64,000 bases of DNA from positions 2,501-66,500 of the forward strand of contig OZ025219.1 of assembly GCA_964019055.1 (NCBI GenBank). The letters are read 5' to 3'. Every line of letters begins with the position of its first letter. Within the stretch, counting starts at the first letter, position 1. The position numbers were made by a program, and so were the translations under genes. The notes beneath the pieces are model-generated. The model searched no databases, was not told the origin of the DNA, and saw nothing but the letters and a program-made list of their open reading frames with translations. Below are positions 12,004 to 25,824 of this stretch, piece after piece. The stretch comes from Anthopleura xanthogrammica. Taxonomy: Eukaryota; Cnidaria; Anthozoa; Actiniaria; Actiniidae.

Positions 12004-13200
12004 TAAAAGGAGCTCATAGAAGATAAATGTTATAACGAAGTACGAAATATAAAAACCAAACCATTCCTGAAATAATAGGGATGAAAGTTTCTTACATAAA
12101 GATACCCATAAAGATTTCAAAATATACACAGCTTCAAATATATAGCTCATAGAAGATAAATGTTATAACGAAGGACGAAATATAAAAACGAAACCACTCC
12201 TGAAATAGGAATGAAAGTTTCTTACATAAAGATACCCATAAAGATTTCAAAATATTTACAGCTTCAAATATATAGTCAAAAAAATAAAAGGAGTTCATAG
12301 AAGATAAATGTTATAACGAAGGACGAAATATAAAAACCAAAAAAAAATAAAAGGAGTTCATAGAAGATAAATGTCATAACGAAGGTCGAAATATAAAAAC
12401 GAAACCACTCATGAAATAATAGGAATGAAAGTTACTTACATAAAGATACCCACAAACATCTCCACAAAAATACAGAGCTTCAAATATGTGATCAAATAAA
12501 TAAAGAGACTTTGTAGAATATACAAGTCGTAAGGAATACCGAAAAATTATAACTGAACTACTCCTGAAATAATAAGAATGAAAGTTTCTTTCGAGATATG
12601 TTAACCAACTCTAGAAAAATACACACCTTCAAATAAACGATCATAAATTTATAGAAATTAAATTTCGTAACGAAAGCCGAAAAATGAAATCCTGCGAAAG
12701 CCAATTCAAATGCCAATTAGTCAGAGTTAAATGGAATAAATATTTGTACCAAATTTAAAAAATATATAATATTATGAGCAATATACAATATCAAAAAAAC
12801 TTGAAAACTAAACTTTATCCCTTAGAATATATATATGATGACAAAATCATAGAAAAATCAAGGAAAAAATTGTCTTAACGAAAGACGAAACATACATTCT
12901 AAACCTTTCCTGAAGTAATAGAAATGAAAGTAAAGATAATCGAGCAATCTCCAGAAAAATACACAGCTTCAAATATATGATCAAAAAATAGAGACGTCAT
13001 AGAAAGTAAATGTCGTAAGGAAGAACGAAAAATATAAACTAAACCACTATAATAATAGAAATGAAAGTTTCTTACATGGAGATATCCAAACAATCTCCAG
13101 AAAAATACATAGCTTTAAGTATATGCTCAAAAACTAAAGAGAAAGTAAATGTCGTAACGAAAGCCGAAAAATGAAATCAAAAATAATATCATAAACCAAT
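12004..13200. repeat. Satellite continuation and degenerate AT-rich copies
   Basis: Satellite resumes after the retrotransposon (to about 12430) and fades into divergent copies marked by TCTCCAGAAAAATACACA, TTCAAATATATGATCAAA and AAATGTCGTAACGAAAGCC. No gene is seen. Confidence 0.8.
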
Positions 13201-13870
13201 TAAGATCAAAATTTTCCCCTAAAGTATGCGCCAATTTACCAAAACGTCGAGGTTTCTGGACTAAATTCAGTTAGTTCAAATATACTTACCCATGCAGAAA
13301 CAATAATCAGAATTCATAACCCACGATCTGACCAGAAGCTGGAGACACCATGAACTAGCTTTTCCACCATTCAATGATCCATTGTTGCGTGGTTAATGTT
13401 GGGAAGAAAGAGGCAAGACGACCCATCACTGTGTATGCAGTTCGTTTCCTTGTCTTGTATACCATCTAGACAATTGCATAAAAAATAATTTGTCAATATC
13501 AAAAAAAGATTTCGACGAACATTTAGTTTAACATTATTTTTTTTAAGTTTCTATTCCCTGCGAAGCCTCTAAAACACAATTTTCAGTTTCAGAATCTTAA
13601 CAAACGAGTTGCATTCTGGTCTAGATTGGGCAGAAAATACTAATATACAAGACGCGATGGAAAAGATATGTTTTATCAAAATGTTATTCCTATGCTGTTC
13701 CAATATTAAATGTACCATTTTCGCTCATTTCTTTCCATAAGAAAACTACAACCACGTAAATGTTGAACGGCCTGCTCAACAAACCTTATTGGTTGCTTCT
13801 CAGAGAAAAAATTAATTTTTAATTAGAAACTGTACAGACAAATAGAGGACGAGTAAGATGCTAGACTTAC
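13201..13870. repeat. Segmental duplication A, copy 1, with exon-like module
   Basis: This segment is repeated at about 22070-22640 with high identity (shared CCAATTTACCAAAACGTCGA, then GTTGCGTGGTTAATGTTGGG, then GCGAAGCCTCTAAAACACA). On the minus strand 13345-13470 resembles an exon: TTGTCTAG before ATGGTATACAAGACAAGG, encoding a short Cys-containing stretch (QDKETNCIHSDGSSC). It is homologous to the module in the 5.6-8.2 kb composite units. The parent gene is not recognised. Confidence 0.7.
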
Positions 13871-14462
13871 TTGATCAGTGGCGGGGAAGGATGAAGTCAT
13901 CATCAGGCTGGGCTGGTGTACTATTGGTTTCCACAACTGGAACAGTGGCGGGGAAGGATGAAGTCACCATCAGGCTGGGCTGGTGTACAATTTGTTTTTA
14001 CAACTTGATCAGTGGCGGGGAAGGATGAAGTCACCATGAGGCTGGGCTGGTGTACTATTGGTTTCCACAACTTGATCAGTGGCGGGGAAGGATGAAGTCA
14101 CCATGAGGCTGGGCTGGTGTACTATTGGTTTCCACAACTTGATCAGTGGCGGGGAAGGATGAAGTCACCATCAGGCTTGACTGGTGCACTATTGGTTTTC
14201 ACAACTTGAACAGTGACGGGGGAAGGATAAAGTCACCATCAGGCTGGACTGGTGTACTATTGGTTTCCACAACTGGAACAGTGACAGGGAAGGATGAAGT
14301 CACCATCAGACTGGGCTGGTGTACAATTGGTTTCCACAACTTGAACAGTGACGGGGAAGGATGAAGTCACCATCAGACTGGGCTGGTGTACAATTGGTTT
14401 CCACAACTTGTACAGTGACGGGGAAGGATGAAGTCACCATCAGGCTGGGCTGTTGTACTATC
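13871..14462 (+). repeat. 67-bp minisatellite, about nine copies
   Basis: Tandem 67-base units such as GATCAGTGGCGGGGAAGGAT followed by GAAGTCACCATCAGGCTGGG and GGTTTCCACAACTT. Two further copies occur at about 23076-23200 in the duplicated block. The short open frame over 14146-14364 only translates the repeat. Confidence 0.92.
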
Positions 14463-16330
14463 CAGGAGTTCCCTGTGAATTGAAAAGGAAGTTATTGTTA
14501 GAATAAATAGAATATTACTGTGGCTATGTAGATTAGCAATAGCACAACCAAGATCCGAAAAGAACCAGTAGCATCAACTGCTACAACAGGAACATCAAAG
14601 ACAACATCATCAGCATTAATGTTTACTTACATCTTGAAAGTTGTAGGCTTCACATTTACAGTCACTTTATTTGTAGTTACTTCTCTCATCATTGGTTTGC
14701 GCGACTATATATAAGAGGGAAAACGAATATATTTTATTCTAAGTACAATATATTCCAATTTTAAAGCATTTTATTATTCATGCAGCTAAAAGAAAAAGAA
14801 AAGTACCTGCGACGTTGGAAGATAAATATTTCCCATGGATAAATGGCTCTTGATCTGAAAAACACGCTAAATGATAGTCAGTATGCAGCAAACATATATT
14901 GTAATTACTTAATCGCAAACCGGGTTTGAATCCCAGCATTTCTATAATTTGTGCTATTACTAAATGCAATTTCTTCTTGATGTTAAAAGACTAGCACAAT
15001 AGAGACTGGGCATGGTAAGGTTTCTATTGGATATTGAAATGACTACATCATTCTCTTGGCTTTAATCCCAGTTGTTCTCTTAGATTGAGAAATATATACC
15101 TGCTATTTGAATTTGCTGTTTAAAAAATCAAGTTGAGGGCTAGACCCCAATTACAAAATATGTTTCACTCCTATAAAATGGACTTTGACCGCAACTTCGT
15201 AAAATACACATCTTCAAATATTTGATCAAAAAATTAAGAAACTTCATAGAATATAAAGTCGTAAGGAAGACAGAAACATAAAAACATATAAACAGCACTC
15301 ATGAAATAAAAGAAATGAACGTTTCTTAGATGGAGATATCCGTACAATCTCCAGAAAAATATACAACTTGAAATATACAATCAAAAATAAAGAGACTTCT
15401 TAGATAATAAATGTTGTCAAGTAAAATAAAAAGTAAACTTCTTCTGAAATAATAGAAATTAAAGTTTCTTAGATGGAGATATCCGAACAATCTCCAGAAA
15501 AATGCACACCTTCAAATATATGATCAAAAAATAAAGGGACTTTATAGAAAATAAATGTCGTAACGAAAGCAGATTCAAATGCCAATTAGAGTCTAAGTTA
15601 AATGGAATAAATATTTGTATCAAATCAGAAAAAAATAATATTTTAGGCAATATATAATATCAAAAAGCAACTAAGACTAAAGTTTATCCCTTAAAATAAA
15701 CACAGGATCAACAAATTTTAGAAAAATCAAACAAAAATATCGTTGTTAGGAAGGACGAAACAAAATCTAAACCACTCCTGAAATAATAGAAATTAAAGTT
15801 TCTTAGATGGAGATATCCGTACAATCTCCAGAAAAATACACACCTTCAAATATATGATCAAAAAAATAAAGAGACTTTATAGAAAATAAATGTCGTAACC
15901 AAAACCAATTCAAATGCCAATTAGAGTCCAAGTTAAATGGAATAAACATTTGTACCAAATAGGAAAAAATAATATGTTGGGCAATATTTGATATCAAAAA
16001 GAATTTTAGACTAAACTTTATCCTTTAAAATAAATATAGGATCAAAAAATTATAGAAAAATCAAACAAAAAATAGTTGTTAGGAAGGACGAAAAAAAAAT
16101 CGAAACCACTACTGAAATAATCAAAATAACATTTTTTCTTACATGGAGATATCCGTACAATGTCCAGAAAAATATACAACTTGAAATATACAATCAAAAA
16201 TAAAGAAACTTCTTAGATAATATATGTTGTTAAGTAGGACGGAAATTAAAAAATAAACTTCTTCAGAAATAATAGAACTGAAAGTTCCTAGCAGGGAAAT
16301 ATCCAAACAGTCTCCAAAAAAAAAATACAA
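14463..16330. repeat. Degenerate subtelomeric repeats
   Basis: Copies of the TCTCCAGAAAAATACACA and AAATGTCGTAACGAAAGCC family, plus one older copy (about 14800-15130) of the unit repeated at 16.4-19.4 kb, with its GGGTTTGAATCCCAGCA motif. No gene is supported. Confidence 0.7.
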
Positions 16331-19300
16331 CTTGAAATATATGATCAAAAATAAATGTTGTAACGAAATCCAGTTCAAATGCCAATTAGAGTCCAAGTTA
16401 AATGGAATAAATATTTGTACCAAATCCGAAAAAAAAAAAACATTTTGGGCAATATTTAATATCAAAAAACATTTCAGACTAAACTTTAACCCCCAACATA
16501 TAATGTGCCAATTTACCAAAACAGTTAGTTCAAACATACGTACACATGAAGAAACAATTATCAAATATATGATGCATGGCTCTTGATCAGAAAAACACGC
16601 TAAATGATAGTCAGTATGCAGCAAATATATATTATAATTACTTAATCGCAAACCGGGTTTGAATCCCAGCATTTTTATAACTTGTGCTATTACTAAATGC
16701 AATTAGCACTTGATGTTAAAAGACTAGCACGATAGAGACTGGGTATAGTAAGATTTCTATTGGACATTCAAATGACTATACCATTCTTTTGGTTTTAGTT
16801 GCTCTCTTTGATTGAGAAATATATACCTGCTAGTTGAATTTTGTTTAAAAAATCAAGACGAGGGCTAGATCCCCATTACAAAATATGTTTTACTTCTATA
16901 AAATGGACCTTGACTGCAACTTTGTAGTTTTCTGACCGAAGTGATTGAGGGAATTACCCATAGTGATTGCTAAATCAAGTGGATGGTTATATTGACCCAC
17001 GTCATTGACCAATGTCAAAAAACATTTAATACTAAAAATCATCCCTTAAAATATAATGTGCCAAAGTAAAGATATTTTAAAGGAAATAACTGATATCGTA
17101 ACGAAGGAAGTTAAAATAAACCCCTTTTGAAATAATAGAAAAGAGAGTTTCTTACATGGAGATATTCGATTAATCTCCAGAAAAATACACACTTTCAAAT
17201 ATATGATCAAAAATTTGTAGAAAATAAATGTCCAAGTTAAATGGAATAAATATTTGTACCAAATCAGAAAACAAATTATATTTTGGGCAATATTCAAAAT
17301 CAAAAAAAAATTTCAGACTAAACTTTAACCCCCAATATATAATGTGCCAATTTACCAAAACAGTTAGTTCAAACATACGTACACATGAAGAAACAATTAT
17401 CAAATATATGATGCATGGCTCTTGATCAGAAAAACACGCTAAATGATAGTCAGTATGCAGCAAATATATATTATAATTACTTAATCGCAAACCGGGTTTG
17501 AATCCCAGCATTTTTATAACTTGTGCTATTACTAAATGCAATTTGCACTTGATGTTAAAAGACTAGCACGATAGAGACTGGGTATAGTAAGATTTCTATT
17601 GGACATTCAAATGACTATACCATTCTTTTGGTTTTAGTTGCTCTCTTTGATTGAGAAGTATACACCTGCTAGTTGAATTTTGTTTAAAAAATCAAAAAAA
17701 TGTGTCCATACACAGGTCCTAATCAAAGATCACTCCCAGGTTTCGTACCTCTGCAACTCTGCAACATTAATTCCATCAATTTGGGAAGGCACACGAAATT
17801 TTGAATGATACTACTCGCTAGTAAAATGCATTCACAAAAAAAGAACAATCACTCATTATTTTATCTTTAACAAAAAGATATGCAGATTTTGTGATGGACA
17901 AGTATGTTGTTGGTTTACTGGTTTACTGGTTTAAAGGTTTACTGGTTTAATTGTTTACTGGTTAGTTATTTGTCAAGTAGATGGTTAGGTGAGGGTTGTT
18001 TTATTACTTATGCACTAATACCAGATTTAATAAGCGCATTTCATGAAACGTATCCTTCAAGAATATTTTTTGTAGAAAGCCGCTGTTATATCATTTATAG
18101 TAATTTCTGTGAAGAAAAAAACGGTGATGCTTTCGTAACGTAACCTGATACACATACTTCCTTAGTGTTAGGGTAAAGGGCGAGGTTCAGCCCTTTATTG
18201 ATTAAGTTTCCTCCAAGACAGTCTGTAGAGCCTCACTAGAAGAAGCTGCAGGTGGCAAATCTCCAGGAAAAAAAACACTTTCAAATATTTGATCAAAACA
18301 TTTTAGAAAATAAATGTCGTAGCGAAATCCTTTCAAATACCAATTAGAGTCCAAGTTAAATGGAATAAATATGTGTGCCAAATCAAAAAAATATTTTGGG
18401 TTATATTTAATAGCAAAAAATATTTCAGACTGAACTTTATGCCTTAAAATATGTGCCAATTTACTAAAACGTCAAAAAAAATTAAAACGATCAAACATTA
18501 TGGGAAATAAATGTCGTAACGAAAGCCAAAAAATGAAATAGCGCGAAAGCCAATTCAAATGCCAATTAGTCAAAGTTAAACCGAATAAATATTTGTACCA
18601 AATCAGAAAAAAATAATATTTTGGGCAATATATAATGTCAAAAAACATTTCAGACAAAAACTGTCCTTAAAATATAATGTGCCAAAGTAAAGATATTTTA
18701 AAGGAAAGAAATAACGTAACAAAGGACGTTAAAATAAAGCACTCCTGAAATATTCGAGATAAAGGTTTCTTACATGGAGATATTCGATTAATCTCCAGAA
18801 AAATACACACTTTCAAATATATGATCAAAAATTTGTAGAAAATAAATGTCGTAACGAAAGCCAGTTAAAATGCCAATTAGAGTCCAAGTTAAATGGAATA
18901 AATATTTGTACCAAATCAGAAAAAAAACAACATTTTGGGCAATATTTAATATCAAAAAACATTTCAGACTAAACTTTAACCCCCAACATATAATGTGCCA
19001 ATTTACCAAAACAGTTAGTTCAAACATACGTACACATGAAGAAACAATTATCAAATATATGATGCATGGCTCTTGATCAGAAAAACACGCTAAATGATAG
19101 TCAGTATGCAGCAAATATATATTATAATTACTTAATCGCAAACCGGGTTTGAATCCCAGTATTTTTATAACTTGTGCTATTACTAAATGCAATTAGCACT
19201 TGATGTTAAAAGACTAGCACGATAGAGACTGGGTATAGTAAGATTTCTATTGGACATTCAAATGACTATACCATTCTTTTGGTTTTAGTTGCTCTCTTTG

Positions 19301-20000
19301 ATTGAGAAATATATACCTGCTAGTTGAATTTTGTTTAAAAAATCAAAAAAATGTGTCCATACACAGGTTCTAATCAAAGATCACTCCCAGGTTTCGTACC
19401 TCTGCAACTCTGCAACATTAATTCCATCAATTTGGGAAGGCACACGAAATTTTGAATGATACTACTCGCTAGTAAAATGCATTCACAAAAAAAGAACAAT
19501 CACTCATTATTTTATCTTTAACAAAAAGATACGCAGATTTTTTGATGGACAAGTATGTTGTTGGTTTACTGGTTTACTGGTTTAAAGGTTTACTGGTTTA
19601 AAGGTTTACTGGTTTAAAGGTTTACTGGTTTAAAGGTTTACTGGTTTACTGGTTTACTGGTTTAATTGTTTACTGGTTAGTTATTTGTCATGTAGATGGT
19701 TAGGTGAGGGTTGTTTTATTACTTATGGACTAATACCAGATTTAATAAGCGCATTTCATGAAACGTATCCTTCAAGAATATTTTTGTAGAAAGCCGCTGT
19801 TATATCATTTATAGTAATTTCTGTGAAGAAAAAACGGTGATGCTTTCGTAACGTAACCTGATACACATACTTCCTTAGTGTTAGGGTAAAGGGCGAGGTT
19901 CAGCCCTTCATTGATTACGTTTCCTCCAAGACAGTCTGTAGAGCCTCACTAGCAGAAGCTGCAGGTGGCAAATCACAATTTATGTGGCCTCAAAATAGCT
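16331..20000. repeat. Large tandem/direct duplications
   Basis: A ~450-base unit (AACATTTTGGGCAATATTTA, then ATGCATGGCTCTTGATCAG, then GGGTTTGAATCCCAGCA, then CTGCTAGTTGAATTTTG) occurs at about 16400-16860, 17230-17700 and 18870-19350. The last two belong to a longer duplication (about 17160-18260 and 18770-19980) that also carries the TTTACTGG simple array and a TTCCTCCAAGACAGTCTGTAG tail. The GGTTTGAATCCCAGC motif resembles a tRNA B box, but no convincing A box or cloverleaf is seen. No gene is present. Confidence 0.8.
19560..19680 (+). repeat. (TTTACTGG)-type simple array
   Basis: Alternating GGTTTACTGG and TTTAAAGG units. The array is expanded here relative to its duplicate at 17910-17965, so copy number changed after the duplication. 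Confidence 0.9.
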
Positions 20001-22060
20001 TATAATGAAGAACTTGAAGCTCTTACAATGTTCTTCTGGAAGTCCTACATATAAAACTATCATATTAATTAAGCCAAGTGTTTCAAATTCAATTCATGCT
20101 CAAAGAAAACTAAAGAGACTTTATAGAGAATAAATCTTGTAATGAAGGAGGAAAAATAAAGAAAATTAAACCCCTTCTGAAATTATAGAAAAGAGAGTTT
20201 CTTTAATGGAGATATTCGATTAATCTCCAGGAAAAAAAAACACTTTCAAACATATGATCAAAAAATTTTAGAAAATAAATGTCGTAGCGAAATCCATTTC
20301 AAATGCCAATTAGAGTCCAAGTTAAATGGAATAAATATGTGTGCCAAATCAAAAAAAAATATTTTGGGTTATATTTAATATCAAAAAATAAACTAAACCC
20401 CTTCTGAAATAATAGAAAAGAGAGTTTGTTAGATAGAGATATCCGAAAAATCTCCAGAAAAATGCACACCTTCAAAGATATGATCAAAAATTAATAGAAA
20501 AAAAATGTCGTAACGAAAGCCAGTTCAAATGCCAATTAGTCAAAGTTAAATGGAATAAATGTTGTGTACCAAATCGAAAAAATGATAATATTTTGGGCAA
20601 TAGGTAATATCAAAACACATTTCAGACTAAAAATTATCCCTTTAAATATAATGTGCCAAAGTAAAGATATTTTAAAGGAAATAAATAACGTAACGAAGAA
20701 CGTTAAAATAAAACAATCGTGAAATATTCGAAATAAAGGTTTCTTACATGGAGATATTCGATAAATCTCCAAAAAAAATACACACTTTCAAATATATGAT
20801 CAAAAATTTAAAGAAAATAAATGTCGTAACGAAAGCCAGTTAAAATGCCAATTAGTCAAAGTTAAACAGAATAAATGTTATGTACCAAATCGAAAAAATG
20901 ATAATATTTTGGGCAATATATAATTTCAAAAAACATTTCAGACTAAAAATTATCCCTTAAAATATAATGTGCCAAAGTAAAGATATTTTAAAGGAAATAA
21001 ATAAAGTGACGAAGGGCGTAGAAATAAAGCAATCCTGAAATATTCGAAATAAAGGTTTCTTGCATGGAGATATTCGATTAATCTCCAGAAAAATATACAA
21101 CTTGAAATATATGATCAAAAATTTGTAGAAAATAAATGTCGTAACAAAATCCAGTTCAAATGCCAATTAGAGTCCAAGTTAAATGGAATAAATATTTGTA
21201 CCAAATCAAAAAATAATAATATTTCGGCCAATATGTAATATCAAAAAACATTAAGACTAAAAAGTTTTCCTTAAAATATATATATATATATAATCAAAAA
21301 ATTATAGAAAACCAAACAAAAAATATTATCGCAAGGAAGGACGAAATAAAATCCAAACCACCCCTGAAATAATAGAAATAACATTTTTTCTTAATGAAGA
21401 TATCCGTACAATCTCCAGAAAAATATACAACTTTAAATCTATAATCAAAAATAAAGAAACTTCATAGAAAATAAATGTCGTAAGGACGAAAAAAAAAACC
21501 GAAACTTCTTCTGAAATAATAGAAAAGAGAGTTTGTTAGATAGAGATATCCGAACAATCTCCAGAAAAATGCACACCTTCAAAGATATGATCAAAAATTA
21601 ATAGAAAATAAATGTCGTAACGAAAGCCAAAAAACGAAATAGCGCGAAAGCCAGTTCAAATGCCAATTAGAGTTCAAGTTAAATGGAATAAATATTTGTA
21701 GCAAATGAAAAAATAATATTTTGGGCAATATGTAGTATCAAAAAACATTTAAGACTAAAAATTATGCCTTAAAATATATATATATATATATATATGATCA
21801 AAAAATTATAGAAAATCAAACAATCTCCAGAAACATACACACCTTGAAATATATGATAAAAGAAAAATTAAGTGAATTTGTAGAATATAAATGTCGTAAC
21901 AAAGGACGAAACATGAAAATCGCACGAAAGGCTATTCAAATGCCAATTAGAGTCCAAGTTAAATGAAATAAATATTTGTACTAAATCAGCAAAAAAAAAA
22001 AACATTTTGTGCAACATATAATATCAAAAATATTTACGAATAAACTTTATGCCTTAAAAT
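20001..22060. repeat. Degenerate AT-rich subtelomeric repeats
   Basis: More diverged copies of the TCTCCAGAAAAA and AAATGTCGTAACGAAAGCC family, with short (TA)n runs near 21272 and 21776. No gene is seen. Confidence 0.7.
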
Positions 22061-22696
22061 ATATTGTGCCAATTTACCAAAACGTCGAGGTTTTTGTACT
22101 AAATTCAGTTTGTTCAAATATACCTAAGTATGCAGAAACAATAATAATAATACTTAACTCACGAACTGGAGATACGATGAACTGTTCAATACACCTTGAT
22201 ACTTTTTTTAGCATTTGAGGATCCATTGTTGCGTGGTTAATGTTGGGAAGAAAGAGGCAAGACGACCCATCACTGTGTATGCAGTTCGTTTCCTTGTCTT
22301 GTATACCATCTAGACAGTTGCATAAAAAATAATTTGTTAATATCAAAAAAAGATTTCGGCAAACATTTAGTTTAACATTATTTTTTTTAAGTTTCTATTC
22401 CCTGCGAAGCCTCTAAAACACAATTTTCAGTTTCAGAATCTTAACAAACGAGTTGCATTCTGGTCTAGATTGGGTAGAAAATTCTATACAACACGCGATG
22501 GAAAAGATATGTTTAAAATGTTATTCCAAATTCAACTCTCTATGTAACATTTTCACTCGTTTCCTCAAATAAGAAAAAATAATTTTAATCATTGAAATGT
22601 TGAATGACTAGCTCAATAATAAGCAATTATTGGACGAGGTTGAGCAAAATATCGTGATTTGTTAGTGGCGAGCAAGCAATTATTTAACAAATCTCG

Positions 22697-22730
<34 letters not shown>

Positions 22731-23290
22731 ATCATTCAAATTATTTTTTCTAATCTTTGAGGGGCAGTGCGAGTCAAACAATAACAAAGAAGTCAGCTCA
22801 TTTTTTCAGGGAAGCGAGCCATTGTCAAATACAGCGTTACTGCGCATGAGCAAACCGTTATTTGCAGTAAGATGGCTCTGCACCGTAATGCGCATGAGCA
22901 GACCGTTATTTGTAGGCAGTTATTTGCAGTTCTCTCTGCCAATCAAAATGACGGAAAAAAATAATTTGAATGATAAACCTACTTATTGGATGCTATTCAG
23001 AGCAAAGTTAACGTTGATTTTGAATTAGAGGCTGTACTGACAAACAGAGGACGAGTAAGATGATGTTAAACTTACTTGATCAGTGACGGGGAAGGATAAA
23101 GTCACCATCAGGCTGTGCTGGTGTACTATTGGTTTCCACAACTTGATCAGTGGTGGGGAAGTATGAAGTCATCATCAGGCTGGGCTGATGTACTATCTGG
23201 GCGTTCCCTGCACGTGAATGGAATACGAAGTTATTGTTGAAAGGAATTGAATGGTACTGTATTTCTATGTATTTCAAAGTAGCACAAACA
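22061..23290. repeat. Segmental duplication A, copy 2, with an inserted foldback element
   Basis: Second copy of the 13.2-14.5 kb block, including the exon-like module (22210-22320, minus strand) and two copies of the 67-bp minisatellite. Relative to copy 1 it carries about 350 extra bases near 22618-22975. These contain inverted arms of about 39 bases (22626-22664 against 22685-22724; ATTATTGGACGAGGTTGAGC against the inverse of GATAACCGAGTTCAATAAT), which suggests a MITE-like insertion. Confidence 0.75.
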
Positions 23291-25346
23291 ACGGCAAAAG
23301 TATAAGAAGCAACAACAACATCAGGAGTTTCTTCAGTGTCATGTTTATAATTTTAACGCTCAAAAAACTCTTTCGCGACGTTATCAAAATGAAAATTCTT
23401 TAAGTTGCGCAACTAAATGATAGTTCAATATGCATCGTATCTATCGAATATGCCAATAAAAGACAGTATAGTTCTACATCATGCCTTGCGCTACTGTATA
23501 ATATATCTATACGTTTCGAATCTATCGAATATGCCAATAAAAGACAGTATAGTTCTACATTAATGCTTTTCTTAAGTAGAGTTTAATACACAGCGCGCGT
23601 ATCTATCAAATATAATCAAAATAGTGTTTTTCTACATTTCTACCGTGCGCAATTGCATTTGAGTATTGCATCTTACCTCCTGGTTTATGTTCCTGCGAAA
23701 TTTTGGTCCAATACAGTCTTTAAAAATCTGAAAAGAAATAAAAATATGAATTGTAGTTTATTCTGGTATGCCAAGTTGAAGCTCATTAATGATACGCAAG
23801 TTAGAAGAAAACAAAATAATGAAGAAAAACCCCAGAAGAGCTGGTTGAAGACATTTTCAAAAGGACCAGGGGATTCAAGAATTTTTTTTTAAAACACAAA
23901 GACAAACTTTAGATAAAAAATAAGATATGAACTACAAGAATATGTAGGGTTATAGCAGCAAAACGTTATCCAAGTTCGCATTAGTTTGGCTTTAAGCCCA
24001 TGTGAGAGAATAGTTGACTCGAATACAGAACCGTTTTCCTCCCACGAGGCACAATTTGAAGCTAAAAACCTAACGAAAATACTTAAAAATATTGGGAGAT
24101 ATAAAAATGTAGCCATGAACTCTAAAACGTCTTTCTATTTAATTTTAAAAGAAAAGTTTTAACTAAGGCCGCTCTCAAAATGCTTCCATGTTCGGTCGTT
24201 TCCTCGACTAACACGTGTGCTTTCGAGTCCTAAAATTGCCCAAAAATTTGAGAATTTGTATTAAAACTACAACAGCTACCAAATTACCACTCTATATTTC
24301 TAATTTTAGTCTTTTTTTAGGAGTTTCTTTGCAATGTTGTACAAATAATATAAGTATTTTCTGTGCATCTATATAAAATCATGTCTTACCTCTTCCAAGT
24401 CTTCGCAGCTTATGGATAAGTTTGAATGTGGCGCCTTCAGGTAACCATTTACATTCTAGCAAGAATGTTGAGACAATAGGGGAGTTGTGAACTACATATA
24501 CCATTAGACCTGCTTCTTCCTTATTGGACGAAGGTGACAATGAATCAAATGATCTATTGTTTAATTTGTGGGGTGGTTTTAATCATCCAATAAAAATGTA
24601 CGTCTTTACGTGCGGGTAGTCACAATACGTTCAGCTGACCAATCACAGTCCGTTGTGACTTTTTATGGCCGGCCCTTTGTTCAAGCATTTTTTTCTACCC
24701 ACAGGTAACCCAAGCATAGAGTTTGTGATGCGTTGATGCGGCTGAAAGTCCATTTGGCCTGTCCCCTCCCCACTAAGTGTATGTTTTGTATTTTTTTAAA
24801 TTATTTTTGGCTGTATTGAAATTTCGCGCATATCCATGGCTTGCATTTCGATTTTCAAAACACTATTTCTTGGCATATCGCGTCGACAACAAAATCTCAA
24901 GTGAAAGGAAATTTATTGGAGAATCGATTTCTGGGGCTTATAACTTTCCTTATTTTCAAACGGCTCAAAACCCCTCAAAAACACGCATGCCAATATTGCA
25001 TCACCAGAGTGTTGTTCAACTACCAAACAACGTTTTTAGAGACTTTATTCAAAACATTAAATAATTTAAGTCTTTCTGAAAGCATATTTTCATACCATGT
25101 AAAATTTGAATAGAACACCGACTGAAGCTAATGGCGTGACAGCCTACTAACTATACGCTTGGGCTACCTTTGTTTTACCTGAAAACTGATGACGATTGAA
25201 TCCCATACATTTTAGTCTCAGAAAAATACAAAACTATTAATGAGAGTGATAGCCATCTGTGATTCTAAAAAACAACTTGAGAAATGATTTTCAAAACAGA
25301 GTGAAGGGCAGTAGGTTTTGATCAACGATGTTTTGCAAGATGTCTC
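23291..25346. other. Non-coding, no gene recognised
   Basis: AT-rich sequence with a short direct repeat (TATCGAATATGCCAATAAAAG at about 23437 and 23523). Open frames here are short and lack recognisable domains. Nothing else is supported. Confidence 0.5.
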
Positions 25347-25351
25347 ATTAG

Positions 25352-25812
25352 GGACCTTAAGCACCAGGACGGGAGGACGAGGACGGCGTCAAGTCCGAGA
25401 AAGGACTAGGTCGAGAACGCCATCGGTCCTCTCGTCACGTAACATTAGAGACCTTAAGATCCACGACGGGAGCGGACGGCGACGGCGGACAATGATGCCA
25501 GCACGTTTTCAAGACAGTTTTTCGAGTGCGCGCCATCGTCCTTGCCGTTGCCGTCCTCTCCAGAACGTCACTTGGTGCTTTTTCACGTTCTAGCGAGGAC
25601 TGCAGCAGCAAGGACGACGGCGCGCGCACGAAAAACCGTCTTGAAAACGAGCTGGCGTCAAGTTAGTATTTTGATTTGGTGAAGTTTTCCTTGTTTTCCC
25701 GTCCTGGTGCTTTAAGTGTTACGTTGTGTGAAAACCGACGGCGATCTCGACCTAGTTCTTTCTCGGACTTTACGTCGCCGTCCTCGTCCTCCCGTCCTGG
25801 TGCTTAAGGTCC
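25352..25812. mobile_element. Non-autonomous TIR DNA element
   Basis: A GC-rich element of about 461 bases has terminal inverted repeats of at least 35 bases, starting GGACCTTAAGCACCAGGACG and ending with its inverse CGTCCTGGTGCTTAAGGTCC. ATTA flanks both sides (25347-25350 and 25813-25816), a possible target duplication with one extra G on the left. A second, related terminus (GAGACCTTAAGATCCACGAC, from about 25447) and an inner palindrome around CGTTTTCAAGAC suggest nesting. It has no transposase frame. Confidence 0.8.
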
Positions 25813-25824
25813 ATTAAATTAAAT

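Noticed and set aside
14778..19192. Minus-strand frames sharing LLHTDYHLACFSDQEP
   Set aside because: They follow a duplicated subtelomeric unit, end at different points and show no recognisable domain; probably non-coding.
24777..25113. Overlapping ~90-residue frames
   Set aside because: No domain, no splice-site support, two frames open over the same bases; likely chance.
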